Below are positions 25,989-35,495 of a stretch of DNA of 64,000 nt, piece after piece. The notes under the pieces were generated by a model that did no database searches, was not told the origin of the DNA, and saw only the letters and a program-made list of their open reading frames with translations. The position numbers and the translations under genes are program-made. The stretch's first letter is position 1. Every line of letters begins with the position of its first letter. Source of the DNA: Pseudomonadota bacterium (GTDB lineage Bacteria > Pseudomonadota > Alphaproteobacteria > Rhizobiales > Rhizobiaceae); the NCBI GenBank assembly GCA_023457435.1, contig JAEWLS010000045.1, positions 148,506 through 212,505 of the forward strand, in the 5' to 3' direction.

Positions 25989-27041
25989 TCAGGCAGTCCG
26001 CAAGGCCTGATGAGCCCGCATCAACGCCGAAAGCACGTACTGGCGCTTGTCGAGATTGTAGGTTTCCGTGTCGCGGTTGACCCGCCCGAATTCCGACCAC
26101 GCCTCTGCCAGCCGCTCCGCCGCTATTGCCTCGCCCTGCTCGGCGCGGCGCACCGAGGCGCCGGCGAGCGCGCCGCTCAGATGGGCATTGAACTGATCGA
26201 ATTGCTGCGCGCGGTCGCGGCCCGCGACGGCGTCGGCGATGCGCGCGGCGGCGGGAAGCAGGAACTTCTCCCCTGCAAGCAGCTCGTCGATCGCTGCACC
26301 GATTTCAAGCCCGCCATACTCGGTCAGCATGATCGCGTCCCGCACGCTGCCGCCCGCCCTTGTAAGGAGGGTCGTCCGGTGTTCTTGCGGCAACGACAGG
26401 CCAAGGCTGGCAATGACCTGCGCCACTTCTCCGTCGCCGAGCGCGGCGAGCCGATGCACCTGGCAGCGCGATCGGATGGTCGGCAACAGCCGGCCCGGCT
26501 GATGCGCGACGAGTACGAAGACCGTGCGCGGCGGCGGCTCCTCCAGACTCTTCAGGAGCGCATTCGCGGCCGCGGTATTCAGGTCGTCGGCCGGGTCGAC
26601 GATGACCACCCGCCAGCCCCCGTCATGGGCGGTGCGGGAAAGGAGCTTCGAGACGCGACGGACTTCGTCGACCGCAAGGACGGTCTTGAATTTCTTTGTC
26701 TTCTCGTCCCACGGCCGGGTAAGATGAAGAAGCGATGGATGCGCGTCCTGGGCGATCAGGCGAAAGGTCTGCGACGCCGGATCGGGTAGCCGCAGCACGG
26801 TCGGCGCGGTCGCGTGATCCGGATGTGACAGGAGATGATGAGCCAGCCGGAAAGCCAGCGTTGCCTTTCCGATGCCAGAGGGTCCTGTGAACATCAGCGC
26901 ATGATGCAGGCGCCCGGCGCGGAACGCCTCCGACAGACGCAAGGCGATATCCTCGTGTCCGACCAGCAGCGTGTGCTCGGACGGCTCGGGCACGCCATCG
27001 AGCGAGTCGTGCTGCTCCGGCGCTGTCCTGACGAAGCTCAC
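25989..27041 (-). CDS. holB: DNA polymerase III subunit delta'
   Basis: Delta' is the stator of the clamp loader. The 350-residue protein has P-loop TGPSGIGKATLAFRLAHHL (about 45-63), VDEVRRVSKLLSRTAH, and the conserved ALLKSLEEPPPRTVF and TIRSRCQ. The start is GTG at 27041, overlapping the tmk stop (GTGA); the long open frame upstream lies inside tmk and is not used. Confidence 0.92.
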   Translation of the reverse strand: MSFVRTAPEQHDSLDGVPEPSEHTLLVGHEDIALRLSEAFRAGRLHHALMFTGPSGIGKATLAFRLAHHLLSHPDHATAPTVLRLPDPASQTFRLIAQDAHPSLLHLTRPWDEKTKKFKTVLAVDEVRRVSKLLSRTAHDGGWRVVIVDPADDLNTAAANALLKSLEEPPPRTVFVLVAHQPGRLLPTIRSRCQVHRLAALGDGEVAQVIASLGLSLPQEHRTTLLTRAGGSVRDAIMLTEYGGLEIGAAIDELLAGEKFLLPAAARIADAVAGRDRAQQFDQFNAHLSGALAGASVRRAEQGEAIAAERLAEAWSEFGRVNRDTETYNLDKRQYVLSALMRAHQALRTA

Positions 27042-27694
27042 GCCGGAACCGATTGAGCCGGAAGCACGGTACGGACTGCGCCGATCACGCTTGCAGCAAC
27101 TTCGTCCTCCGGTCGCCCGGCATCGATCACGACGCACCGCACCGGCTCGGCCTTGGCGATTGCCAGGAACGCTTCGCGCCGTCGGCGATGGACGGCGACC
27201 TGCTCCTTCTCGAAGCGATCGGCCCCCTCGCCTTCGCTTCGGCGGCTGGAGGCGCGCGCCAGCCCTGCGCTGGGATCGACGTCGAGAATGATCGTCAGGT
27301 CGGGAATCATCCCGTTGACGGTGACGCGCTCCAGCGCACCCATGAATTTTGGATCGAGGTTGCCGGTCACGCCCTGATAGACGCGCGACGAATCCATGAA
27401 GCGGTCGCACAAGACGATCTTGCCGGCTTCAACCGCCGGACGGATCACCTGCTCGACATGGTCGGATCGCGCGGCGGCGAAGAGCACTGCCTCCATGCGC
27501 GGGCCCATTGATTCCGCAGCTCCGGAGAGCAAGACGTGACGCACGGCTTCGGCACCAGGCGACCCGCCCGGTTCTCTCGTAACGATGACATCTCGACCTT
27601 CGGCGCGCAGTGTCTCTGCCAGTCGGCGAGCCTGTGTCGACTTGCCGCCGCCCTCACCGCCTTCAAAAGTTATGAAAAGTCCCCGCGCCACCAC
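27038..27694 (-). CDS. tmk: thymidylate kinase
   Basis: Tmk phosphorylates dTMP to dTDP. The 218-residue protein has P-loop FITFEGGEGGGKSTQARRLA at the N-terminus, the DRFMDSSRVYQG nucleoside site and an Arg-rich LID region. tmk-holB adjacency is widely conserved. Confidence 0.96.
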   Translation of the reverse strand: MVARGLFITFEGGEGGGKSTQARRLAETLRAEGRDVIVTREPGGSPGAEAVRHVLLSGAAESMGPRMEAVLFAAARSDHVEQVIRPAVEAGKIVLCDRFMDSSRVYQGVTGNLDPKFMGALERVTVNGMIPDLTIILDVDPSAGLARASSRRSEGEGADRFEKEQVAVHRRRREAFLAIAKAEPVRCVVIDAGRPEDEVAASVIGAVRTVLPAQSVPA

Positions 27695-27747
27695 TCACCT
27701 CGGCTACCGCGCCTATCTACGGTGCGCGCGCCGCGCATCCAAGAGCT

Positions 27748-28911
27748 TCAGCGCATCCAGCCGACAAGCAGTTCCTCGACGGCACCGAGCGCCCTTGACG
27801 ACAGGCTGCCGAGCCCGACGGCTTCGGCCGCGAAAAGCGGGGTCTCCTGGACGACATGATCGCCGTTCCAGACCTTGAGCGCCCCTACACGCTGCCCGTC
27901 CTCGATGGGAGCGACCACCGGGCCTTGGTACACGATGCGCGCAACCAGGCGATCCTTGTTCTCGACCGGCACCATCACTGCAATCGGCCCCTGTGCCTTC
28001 AGCTGTACCCCGCTCTTGGCGCCGCCGAACACCTTGGCCTCGCCGACGACCTCACCGCCCGTGAAGATGTCTTTCTTCTGGAATGCGCGCATTCCCCATT
28101 CCAGAAGCTTCTTGGCCTCGTCGGCGCGCTCTGCGTCGGTCGCCATGCCGCTCATGGCCGCGAATAGCCGCCGGTCATCGCGGGCCACAGAGCCCACGAT
28201 GGCGTAGCCGGATGCATCGGTGAAGCCGGTTTTGAGCCCATCCGCGCCGATGTTCATGGCGAGCAACGGATTGCGGTTGCGTTGCAGTATCCCGTTCCAG
28301 GTGAATTCGCGCTGACTGTAGAATTTGTAGAACTCTGGATAGGTGCGCCACAGATGCTCGCCCAGCATCGCGAGTTCGCGCATCGTCACCAGCTGACCCT
28401 CTTCAGGCAGCCCATGCGGGTTCTTGAATATGGATCTCGTCAAGCCGATCTCGCGCGCCCGCTTGTTCATGCGTTCGGCGAACTTGGCTTCCGATCCCTC
28501 CATGCCTTCGGCGATGATGATGCAGCCGTCGTTGGCCGACTGGACGATGACGCCCTGGATCAGGTCCTCAAGTCGGATCGTCGAATTGAGGGCGGCGAAC
28601 ATGGTCGAAGTGCCCGATGGCGCCCCACCCTTTCGCCACGCGTGCTCGCTCACCTTATAGGTCGTATCGAGTGTGACTTCGCCTCTGCGGATCGCGTCGA
28701 ACACGACCTCCATGGTCATCATCTTGGCGAGCGATGCAGGCGGGATCAGCTTGTCCGGGTCCTTGGAGAAAAGAACTGTTCCCGTCTCGGCCTCAACGAG
28801 GAAGGCCTGCCCGGCTTTCGTGGTGAATTCCTGCGCGACTGCGCCCGAAGTGACTGCAAGAAGCAGGGTCGCTACGCGAAGAGCGTGGCGCAACGATCTG
28901 ACAGAAAACAT
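27748..28911 (-). CDS. D-alanyl-D-alanine carboxypeptidase (PBP5/6 type)
   Basis: This periplasmic enzyme trims the terminal D-Ala of peptidoglycan stem peptides. The 387-residue protein has a signal peptide from the ATG at 28911, the three penicillin-binding motifs PASLAKMM (SxxK), QSANDGC (SxN) and LKTGFTD (KTG), and a C-terminal PBP5-type domain with a terminal amphipathic anchor-like segment. It precedes tmk in the same direction. Confidence 0.93.
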   Translation of the reverse strand: MFSVRSLRHALRVATLLLAVTSGAVAQEFTTKAGQAFLVEAETGTVLFSKDPDKLIPPASLAKMMTMEVVFDAIRRGEVTLDTTYKVSEHAWRKGGAPSGTSTMFAALNSTIRLEDLIQGVIVQSANDGCIIIAEGMEGSEAKFAERMNKRAREIGLTRSIFKNPHGLPEEGQLVTMRELAMLGEHLWRTYPEFYKFYSQREFTWNGILQRNRNPLLAMNIGADGLKTGFTDASGYAIVGSVARDDRRLFAAMSGMATDAERADEAKKLLEWGMRAFQKKDIFTGGEVVGEAKVFGGAKSGVQLKAQGPIAVMVPVENKDRLVARIVYQGPVVAPIEDGQRVGALKVWNGDHVVQETPLFAAEAVGLGSLSSRALGAVEELLVGWMR

Positions 28912-28989
28912 CAATTTGCCTTTGAGGCCGGAGCTTGGCCGACAAGGTAGCAATCGCGGAGGCGAGTACGCAACTCGCCGGCCGATCAC

Positions 28990-30408
28990 TCAGTCGCGAA
29001 CGAGGAACGCGTCCGGCGCACCGCTCTGTCTTGCAAGCTCGGCCAACATGTCCGCCGGTTGCGAACCGTTGGCGCGCAGCTCGACCGAGTAGGCGTCCCC
29101 ATCCGCCACCACAGAGGTGCTTCCGAGGAATGCCAGGCGCCGCGACAGCGCCTCTGCCTCGGCGCGCACGACGAACGAACCGGCAGCGACGAACTCTCCG
29201 CCACCTGCTGGCAGCGGAGCGTTGAAACCGTGCATGCGCCTCCACGACGCCCGGACATCATCGGCGGCGAAACCGGTGACAACCTTGTCCAGCGCCGCGG
29301 CGGCACCCGCGACCCGATGGTCGGCATACGACATTGCTGCGACCTTGATCGTGCCGAGGGTGCCGGCAGGTGGTGCGCCGAAGCCGTCATAGGGCCGTTC
29401 GGGAACCGCCGGCCCGAATTGCGGCAGGATCGGATCGGAAGCGAGGATGACGCCCGTGGCCGGCGCTTCTCCGACCGAAAACGGCGACGGCAAAGGAGCT
29501 TTGGTGACCCCGCCCGTGACGGCTGCCAGGCCCGCCACCCCTGCGAGCGCCACCGGGGCTGCGACCGGCACCGGCAGTGGAGCGGCCACCTGGGGGGTTG
29601 GCTGCTGCTTGGCGAAAATGGGCTCCTGCTGGCGTCGCGTCGGCGTATCCCCTGCCATCGCGATCATGACGCCGGCCGGCAGACCGTCATCGACCCGCGG
29701 GAGTTTGCCTGGCAGCCCGCTCTTGCCCGGACGATAGGATGCAAGGAGATAGTTGTCGTCGCGACCGTGCAGCGGCGCGCGACCGACATACTCGACCTTC
29801 ACCTTGGCGACGCCGGCATGCTGATAGTCGAGGAGTTCGGCGGCGCGTTTCGAGAGGTCGATCACGCGACCGTGGGCGTAAGGTCCGCGGTCGTTGACGC
29901 GCACGACGATCGACGCGCCGTTCTTGGTGTTCGTGACGCGGGCATAGGACGGCAGTGGCATTGTCGGATGCGCTGCGGTCAGATGCGTCATGTCGTAGAT
30001 TTCGCCGTTGGCCGTCAACCGGCCATGGAACGCGTCGCCATACCAGGACGCGGCGCCGACCTTCGTATAGCCCGGCTCCTCCTTCGGCTTGTACCACTTG
30101 CCCTTGACCTTATAGGGCTTGCCGACCATGTCGCGGCCGCCGCCGCGCGGCAGGCGCGTGCGCAGGTTTGAAACGCGCGGGCTCGCCTTCACGCCATATT
30201 CGCTCTCGGCAAAGTATTCCTTGCTGCGGCCAGCCTTAGACGTCGTGGGGGTTGGCGCCGAAGTGCATCCGGCTAGAGCCAGAGCGAAGGTTGCGACTAT
30301 CGCGGAAGATCGGGCAATCGGAAGCCGCGCGCGTTTCGCCATTGCCACCTTGTCCCCACGTACCCTCATAGACGCACCGCTGCCTGCGGAACACCAGTCG
30401 GAGAGCAT
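28990..30408 (-). CDS. rlpA: RlpA-family septal lipoprotein with SPOR domain
   Basis: RlpA proteins are outer-membrane lytic transglycosylases or septal peptidoglycan binders. The 472-residue protein has a lipobox LALAGC, a double-psi beta-barrel (GAASWYGDAFHGRLTANGE to VNDRGPYAHGRVIDLSKRAA, about 125-215) and a C-terminal SPOR-type domain that targets denuded glycan. The region between is Pro/Ala rich. ATG at 30408 is used; internal ATGs at 30369 and 30342 also leave a signal peptide intact. Confidence 0.88.
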   Translation of the reverse strand: MLSDWCSAGSGASMRVRGDKVAMAKRARLPIARSSAIVATFALALAGCTSAPTPTTSKAGRSKEYFAESEYGVKASPRVSNLRTRLPRGGGRDMVGKPYKVKGKWYKPKEEPGYTKVGAASWYGDAFHGRLTANGEIYDMTHLTAAHPTMPLPSYARVTNTKNGASIVVRVNDRGPYAHGRVIDLSKRAAELLDYQHAGVAKVKVEYVGRAPLHGRDDNYLLASYRPGKSGLPGKLPRVDDGLPAGVMIAMAGDTPTRRQQEPIFAKQQPTPQVAAPLPVPVAAPVALAGVAGLAAVTGGVTKAPLPSPFSVGEAPATGVILASDPILPQFGPAVPERPYDGFGAPPAGTLGTIKVAAMSYADHRVAGAAAALDKVVTGFAADDVRASWRRMHGFNAPLPAGGGEFVAAGSFVVRAEAEALSRRLAFLGSTSVVADGDAYSVELRANGSQPADMLAELARQSGAPDAFLVRD

Positions 30409-30548
30409 CCCCTGCTCCCCGAAATGAATTCATGCGCAGGAATATCTTAGCGGCTTGTTAAGACAATAAGGCGTGAAGCGGGCTGATTTGTGGCAGGCTG
30501 CGGGGCTGATTTAGCCACTCCTTAACACGCCGATGCGACGGTCCGGCG

Positions 30549-31253
30549 ATGGACAACAGCTCCGCGATCGCCCGCGAAACCTTGCCTTCTCCGCTGTGGT
30601 CGTCGCTCTCGCGCCGACTGCGACATAGGCTGTCGTTCGGGCTGATCTCGCGGTCGATTCACATAGGGCACAAGCGCCAGTTGCGCGACGTGCCGATACC
30701 GCCTGCGGACATCCCGATCTCCGTGCGCCCTCTGCGGGACGCCGATCTCGAAACGCTACTTCCACCCGACACGTCGGGGCTCGACGAAGCCGAGCGCAAC
30801 GAGATCGAGACGCGGCGAAGTTTCGCCCGCCGTGTGCCTGTCGGCGGCTGGGTCGCGGTCGACCTGCGCAACGGGCAGCCATGCTTCATGATGTGGATCA
30901 TCGATCACGCGAACAGCAACGGCGTCGCGCAGCTCGAAGGAACGCCCCGGCTGAGACCGCACCAGATCGCGACCGAAAACGTCTATGTCGCGCCTGGCTA
31001 TCGTGGAAAGCGTATCTCCACGCCGGCCTCGCTGGCCGCGATCGAGATGGCGCGCGGCGACGCCACCGAGGTCATCGCGTTTATCGGCGAAACCAATCTC
31101 GTCTCGCGACAGGGCGCAGCACGATCAGGCTTAACGCCCTACATCCGGCACGTCAGATGGCACCTGCTCTTCGGCTTGGTGCATATCGACCTGTTCGATC
31201 GCAAGCTGCCGTCGCCGCTCACCGCGACTGCTCCGATCGCGGCGAAAGCATAA
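30549..31253 (+). CDS. GNAT-type acetyltransferase-like protein
   Basis: The 234-residue protein has a C-terminal half that resembles the GNAT fold: the acetyl-CoA loop NVYVAPGYRGKRI (about 143-155) and a later FIGETNLVSRQGAARSGLTP (motif B-like). Substrate unknown. It is the last chromosomal gene before the integrated element; its stop is 7 bp from the left attachment repeat. The 140 bp upstream hold no gene. Confidence 0.6.
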   Translation: MDNSSAIARETLPSPLWSSLSRRLRHRLSFGLISRSIHIGHKRQLRDVPIPPADIPISVRPLRDADLETLLPPDTSGLDEAERNEIETRRSFARRVPVGGWVAVDLRNGQPCFMMWIIDHANSNGVAQLEGTPRLRPHQIATENVYVAPGYRGKRISTPASLAAIEMARGDATEVIAFIGETNLVSRQGAARSGLTPYIRHVRWHLLFGLVHIDLFDRKLPSPLTATAPIAAKA

Positions 31254-31259
31254 GCGGCT

Positions 31260-31276
31260 TCCTGGCGGAGGGAGTG
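31260..31276. repeat. left attachment site (attL)
   Basis: TCCTGGCGGAGGGAGTG is identical to 49530-49546, where it forms the 3' end of tRNA-Ser. Only this 17-bp fragment of the tRNA is present on the left, seven bases after the GNAT-like gene. Confidence 0.9.
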
Positions 31277-31412
31277 TCTGTCACAACATCACGTCGAAGT
31301 GCTTGAAATCACCTGCTGTGGCGGATGTCTGGCGCAACGAAATACCCCGACAACTACCCTGCCCGGAGCGGGGTAAGACGCGGTGACTAGCGGTAAGCGG
31401 GCGGCCGAAATC

Positions 31413-31441
31413 TTGACATTTCGTGCGAAAACGCTTATATA
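31413..31441 (+). promoter_or_regulatory. promoter with embedded GCGAAAACGC operator-like site
   Basis: TTGACA (31413-31418) and TATATA (31436-31441) are separated by 17 bp, close to the consensus. The spacer contains GCGAAAACGC (31425-31434), which recurs twice upstream of the HTH gene at 42476. A protein bound there should block RNA polymerase. The gap 31277-31524 otherwise holds short repeats (for example TAGCGGT at 31388) and no gene. Confidence 0.65.
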
Positions 31442-31524
31442 TGCAGTATACCGGTAGCCTCAACAATACCGGCAATTAGCGGTTAACCCGCAAACCCCGC
31501 CCTGCCCCTTTCTGGACTCCAGAA

Positions 31525-31728
31525 ATGCTATCCGAAACTGTAGCCGGCGATCTTTTGATCGGCCGGAAGGCTATTGCGGCGCACCTCGGCGCCACATCGC
31601 GGCGTACCGATCGACTGATCTACGACAACGTCATTCCGACCTTCAAATTGGGCGGTAGCGTCGCGGCTCGACGCTCTGCGATCGATGCCAAGATTGCTGA
31701 GATCGAGGCCGCGACCGCGAGGTCGTAG
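31525..31728 (+). CDS. small helix-turn-helix protein (excisionase-like)
   Basis: A 67-residue protein with a helix-turn-helix pattern at LLIGRKAIAAHLGATSRRTD, followed by IPTFKLGGSVAARRSAID, as in MerR/AlpA/Xis-type small DNA-binding proteins. First gene of the element at the attL end and behind a strong promoter, a place where directionality or early regulators are often found. The exact role is inference. Confidence 0.6.
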   Translation: MLSETVAGDLLIGRKAIAAHLGATSRRTDRLIYDNVIPTFKLGGSVAARRSAIDAKIAEIEAATARS

Positions 31729-31809
31729 ACCTGCCCCGCGCCTTGGCGGCTACCAAAAACGACCGCGGCGAACGCGGTTAAACCCCTCCCCTTCACCGGG
31801 ACAATCCTC

Positions 31810-32082
31810 TTGAAAATCACATTCATTCGCCCCGTTACACACACGGGCGGCGGGCGCATACGCGACGTCGGCGAGTTCGACGTCGAGGTCGCCGAGGGTC
31901 TGACGCTTCAATGCCTCCGTCTGGCCATCTCTCCTGAGGGCAAGCGCTTTGTGTTCGGCCCGTCGAAGAACGGCGTCAAGTTCGCGCGCTTCTCTGGCGA
32001 TTTCGCGCCGAAGCTGGCCGAAGCCGCATTCGCGGAACTCCAGAAAAAGGGCCATGTCGCCGATGACGCACGCGCAGCCTGA
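31810..32082 (+). CDS. hypothetical protein
   Basis: 90 residues from a TTG start: MKITFIRPVTHTGGGRIRDV, then a mixed strand-helix stretch. No family recognised. It overlaps the start of the DUF3987 gene by 20 bases and lies in the early region of the element, which suggests a replication-accessory role at most. Confidence 0.5.
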   Translation: MKITFIRPVTHTGGGRIRDVGEFDVEVAEGLTLQCLRLAISPEGKRFVFGPSKNGVKFARFSGDFAPKLAEAAFAELQKKGHVADDARAA

Positions 32083-33784
32083 GACGCCCGATTCGAATGT
32101 TCGGTTCCCGGTCGGTGCGCGAGTCCTGCACCCGAGCAAGTATGGGCTCGGTATAATTGAGAACGTAGTCGGCAGCGTCACCCGCGTAGTGCGGTTCGAT
32201 GACGATCGCTACGCAACCGTAAACATGGATTGGCTGCAACCATCCGACGCCCCGCGTGCGCTGCAGGCACCGCGTGAGGCGATGAACGACAACGAACCTT
32301 CGCGCCCGCGGAGGCCCTCTCCTGAGGCCACAGAGCCTGTCGACGTTTGGGAGACCGCGGCGCACCCGCCACTCCCGCCGGACGTGCTGCCCGATGTCAT
32401 CGCGGACTTCGCGACAATCCTCGCCGATACCATGGGCGCGGACCCGGCCGGGCTGGCAATGGCCGCGCTGGCGGTATGTGGCGCCGCGATACCCGACGCC
32501 ATCGCAATCCAGCCGAAGGAACACGATCGAAGCTGGCTCGAATCCGGCCGGCTGTGGGTCGGCCTAGTCGGCCTGCCGTCGACAATGAAGTCGCCGATGC
32601 TTTCCGCGGCCGTACGACCATTGCGTCGAATCGACACCGAAATGCTCCGCGCCTACCACGAGGCGAAAGCGCAGTATGAAGCACTCGACAAGGATCAACG
32701 GAAAGCCGCCAAGTCGCCGGTACACGAGCGATTGATCCTCGATGACGTGACAATTGAGGCGGCGCAAGAGGTGCTTAAGGACTCGCCGGACGGAATCCTG
32801 CTCGTGCAAGACGAATTGTCGGGCTGGTTCGGCAGTATGGACCGCTACAGCGGCAGCGGCCGGGGCGCCATGAAGGACCGCGCCTTCTGGCTTCAGGCAT
32901 TTAACGGCGGTCCATACAGCGTAACGCGAGTCGGCCGCGGCGCGTCATTGGTCCCGAACCTGTCCGCGTCGCTGATCGGCGGCATTCAGCCGGAGCCTAT
33001 CCGCGCGATTGCCCTTGATAGTCATGACGACGGTCTGCTGCAGCGACTCCTGCCCGTCTGCCTTCGAGCGGGCCGCCTTGGGAAGGATGTACCGCAGCCC
33101 GATGTCGCGGCCACTTACGGCGCGCTGATCGAACGACTGACCCGCCTGCGCAAGCCGATGCGCGGCGGGATGGTTGAGGTGCCGTTGCGCTTCTCGCTGG
33201 CCGCGCAAGCGGTGTGGCAGGAAACGGCCCGACGCATCCACGACCTGGCGAAGTCATGGGAAACCGTGAACGTCAAGCTGGCCGCGCACATCGGCAAGTA
33301 CCCTGGCCTATTCGCGCGACTATGCCTCATCTGGCACTGCATCGAGTCGAGCGGCGAGCGGCCGGCGTCGCAGGTGCCCGAAGAGGTTGCGGCCCGCGTC
33401 CGCGACTTCATGTTCCAGTTCCTCTATCCGCACGCCCTGGCGTTTTACACCGACGTTGTCGGCCTGTCGGACAGGCAGGAAAAGGTGCAGGCCGTTGCCG
33501 GCTGGATACTCACCCGCCGACCACATAGCGTTACCGTCCGCGCCGTCCGTCGCGGCGACCGCATCATGCGCGGCATGGACAACGAGGAAGCCGAGGCGGT
33601 GCTGCACCAACTTGACGCGTTCGGCTGGCTGGACCCGGTTCCGACCATCCGCCGCGACTCGAAGGTATGGAATGTAGCCCCGCGCGTGTACGGCTTGTTC
33701 GCGGAGAAAGCGGAAGAAGAATCCGAGCGCCGAGCTGCTGTACGTGAGATCATCGCTCGCACGTCCCGGTTGCAAGCCGCTTAG
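32063..33784 (+). CDS. DUF3987 domain protein, replication primase/helicase type
   Basis: The 573-residue protein has a small beta-rich N-terminal segment (GARVLHPSKYGLGIIENVVG) and then a DUF3987-type core with a Walker A-like GLPSTMKS (about 170-177) and Walker B-like GILLVQDELSGWF (about 244-256). DUF3987 proteins in phages and satellites act in or next to DNA replication. The Gly before the Walker Lys is Met here. ATG at 32063 is used; ATG at 32054 is equally possible. It is followed by an inverted-repeat region that may be the replication origin. Confidence 0.78.
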   Translation: MTHAQPETPDSNVRFPVGARVLHPSKYGLGIIENVVGSVTRVVRFDDDRYATVNMDWLQPSDAPRALQAPREAMNDNEPSRPRRPSPEATEPVDVWETAAHPPLPPDVLPDVIADFATILADTMGADPAGLAMAALAVCGAAIPDAIAIQPKEHDRSWLESGRLWVGLVGLPSTMKSPMLSAAVRPLRRIDTEMLRAYHEAKAQYEALDKDQRKAAKSPVHERLILDDVTIEAAQEVLKDSPDGILLVQDELSGWFGSMDRYSGSGRGAMKDRAFWLQAFNGGPYSVTRVGRGASLVPNLSASLIGGIQPEPIRAIALDSHDDGLLQRLLPVCLRAGRLGKDVPQPDVAATYGALIERLTRLRKPMRGGMVEVPLRFSLAAQAVWQETARRIHDLAKSWETVNVKLAAHIGKYPGLFARLCLIWHCIESSGERPASQVPEEVAARVRDFMFQFLYPHALAFYTDVVGLSDRQEKVQAVAGWILTRRPHSVTVRAVRRGDRIMRGMDNEEAEAVLHQLDAFGWLDPVPTIRRDSKVWNVAPRVYGLFAEKAEEESERRAAVREIIARTSRLQAA

Positions 33785-33795
33785 AATACAAGTGT

Positions 33796-33907
33796 CACCA
33801 ACTGTCCCTTGCGTACGCGATTTATAGATTGAAAAAGGGCTTTCCTTCTTCTTCAGGTCGACGGTTCGCCGCGCAATTTGTGCCGCGTGTACAAGGGCCA
33901 GTTGGTG
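33796..33907. repeat. inverted repeat region after the DUF3987 gene, candidate origin
   Basis: CACCAACTGTCCCTTG (33796-33811) is repeated inverted at 33892-33907 with one mismatch, and the hexamer CACCAA occurs again at 33914-33919. Between the arms are a GCGTACGC palindrome and an AT-rich purine/pyrimidine stretch. The 33785-34010 gap has no other gene. Position next to a replication gene suggests an origin; RNA structure is the alternative. Confidence 0.4.
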
Positions 33908-34010
33908 CCACTTCACCAAACACATCATAACGCCGCGCCGCGGCATGCAACGCAGGAGTCACAATGTCGTACGTCCTCGCACGCGAGCATCGGCCGGTTG
34001 GAGTAATCAC

Positions 34011-34223
34011 ATGCTCGCAATACCTGCATATAGCGCCGACTATCAGGCGTTCACCATGAAAGACGGGAATATGACCAGCGCCTGGCACCCGTGCCGCGTG
34101 ATCGGCATCACCAATGACGCTGACGGCGATCCCGCCTATCTCGTCGAGTTCGCAAGCGCCGGCGGCGTGATGCATCTCGCCGTCGAGCCCTACGTGCGGC
34201 CGCGCCCTTCCGTATCGCACTAG
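34011..34223 (+). CDS. hypothetical protein
   Basis: 70 residues beginning MLAIPAYSADYQAFTMKDGN, behind a GGAG site. Strand-rich pattern with AWHPCRVIGITNDADGDPAY looks like a small SH3/tudor-like barrel, but I recognise no family. Confidence 0.5.
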   Translation: MLAIPAYSADYQAFTMKDGNMTSAWHPCRVIGITNDADGDPAYLVEFASAGGVMHLAVEPYVRPRPSVSH

Positions 34224-34236
34224 CCACGAGGCCTGC

Positions 34237-34413
34237 ATGCCGACGCCGTCCGAAGCCTGCTTGCCGCTCATCGCCACTCGCGCCGGCCGGACGATCGGCG
34301 GCGTGACTGTGCGCATCCTGCCGTGGCCGCAGTTCTGGGTCGAACGGCCGGACAGGCGACCCGACAACGATAACCGGCCTGCCGACGCCCGCGTTTTGAA
34401 AGAAGCAGCATGA
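34237..34413 (+). CDS. small hypothetical protein
   Basis: 58 residues, MPTPSEACLP at the start and ending VLKEAA. It fills the gap between two genes and its stop overlaps the next start (ATGA), which supports translation. No family recognised. Confidence 0.45.
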   Translation: MPTPSEACLPLIATRAGRTIGGVTVRILPWPQFWVERPDRRPDNDNRPADARVLKEAA

Positions 34414-35453
34414 TGATCCACGCCAACTCCTTCCCCACCCTCGCCGATCGCCGCGCCTGGCTCGCGGCGCTTGCCGAGGAGGAGCGCTCTCGCATCACCA
34501 CGACGCCGACGCGCAAACGACTGAAGGCGGCCAACGACAACCGCAAAGTAGCGGCGCTCGACGCCTTCGAGGCAATCGAAGAACCGCATAGCGGTGCGAT
34601 CGTGGCCGACACGAAGTCGGAGCCTATGGACCCCGCCGCTTCCGGCAAAGGGTGGCGGTTTCGTCCGTCGGTTGGCGAGATCTCTGCCGCGATGGCGACC
34701 GGACGGGTAGCCTATCGAACGGCGCCAGGGCGCACCCATGCCGAGCGTATGGCGGGCGGCACGTATCACGTCGGGCCGCTGGTTTTTACAAAGGCGAGGC
34801 GCACCGAGCCCGCGCCAGTCCTGTCGTTTGGCGAAGTCGTGACGGGCGATATCGTGGTGCCAGCTGGCGCCATGATCGCCCGCGGCATCAGCCGGCGTGG
34901 CAAACCACTGAAGCCCACCGAATATCGAACGTATCAACGCACGGACAAGGCTGCGAAGCGGCGGGCCGCACTCGAAGGGAAACGCGCTGTCGAGTCTTAC
35001 ATCGCATTGCGCGGGACATGGGCCGGCTTTGTGTCGTGGGCTGACCGCGTCGGTGGCGATGCTCGCCTACTCGAGCGCCCCGACGCAGCTCGGATCCTAG
35101 CTGACGCCATCGCCAATACGCCGTCAATGCCGTGCGTGAAGCTGTGTCCGCCAGCCATACTCGCGGACGGACACTGGCTCGGCGGGGTATCGCGGCCGAG
35201 TGGCGTGGCAAGCGGGCATGACGGATACGCGAAGTCGATCGCCGACGAAGCCAACAGAGTACGCGTACAGACCTGGCTTCAGGAACGGATAGCGCCTGAG
35301 GACATGGTACTGCTGCGGCATGCCACGTCCCGCGCAACCGCTGACGAGATCGCAGCCGAACTTGGCATCACGCGTCAGACGGCGGTGAAGCGCATGGATG
35401 CGTCTCTCGATCGGCTATCCTTATTTCTGAAAGAATTTCCGCTCGCCGCTTAA
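34410..35453 (+). CDS. hypothetical protein with C-terminal sigma-like HTH
   Basis: A 347-residue protein. The last 60 residues (ATADEIAAELGITRQTAVKRM near 310-330) match a sigma-70 region 4-like helix-turn-helix. The rest, including GRFRPSVGEISAAMATGRV-like and AAKRRAALEGKRAVESYI stretches, is unrecognised. DNA binding is likely; it may regulate the downstream packaging genes. A terminator follows. Confidence 0.55.
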   Translation: MMIHANSFPTLADRRAWLAALAEEERSRITTTPTRKRLKAANDNRKVAALDAFEAIEEPHSGAIVADTKSEPMDPAASGKGWRFRPSVGEISAAMATGRVAYRTAPGRTHAERMAGGTYHVGPLVFTKARRTEPAPVLSFGEVVTGDIVVPAGAMIARGISRRGKPLKPTEYRTYQRTDKAAKRRAALEGKRAVESYIALRGTWAGFVSWADRVGGDARLLERPDAARILADAIANTPSMPCVKLCPPAILADGHWLGGVSRPSGVASGHDGYAKSIADEANRVRVQTWLQERIAPEDMVLLRHATSRATADEIAAELGITRQTAVKRMDASLDRLSLFLKEFPLAA

Positions 35454-35495
35454 CACAACGCGCCACTCGCGCGGTCTTTAGGCAGCGGATCAACA

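Noticed and set aside
31260..31276. A second tRNA-Ser gene at the left end
   Set aside because: Only the 17-bp 3' fragment is there; no anticodon arm or 5' half. It is the attachment repeat.
33822..34937. A 371-codon - strand frame opposite the gene at 34410
   Set aside because: It overlaps three + strand genes with ribosome sites and coupled starts, and its translation matches no family pattern.
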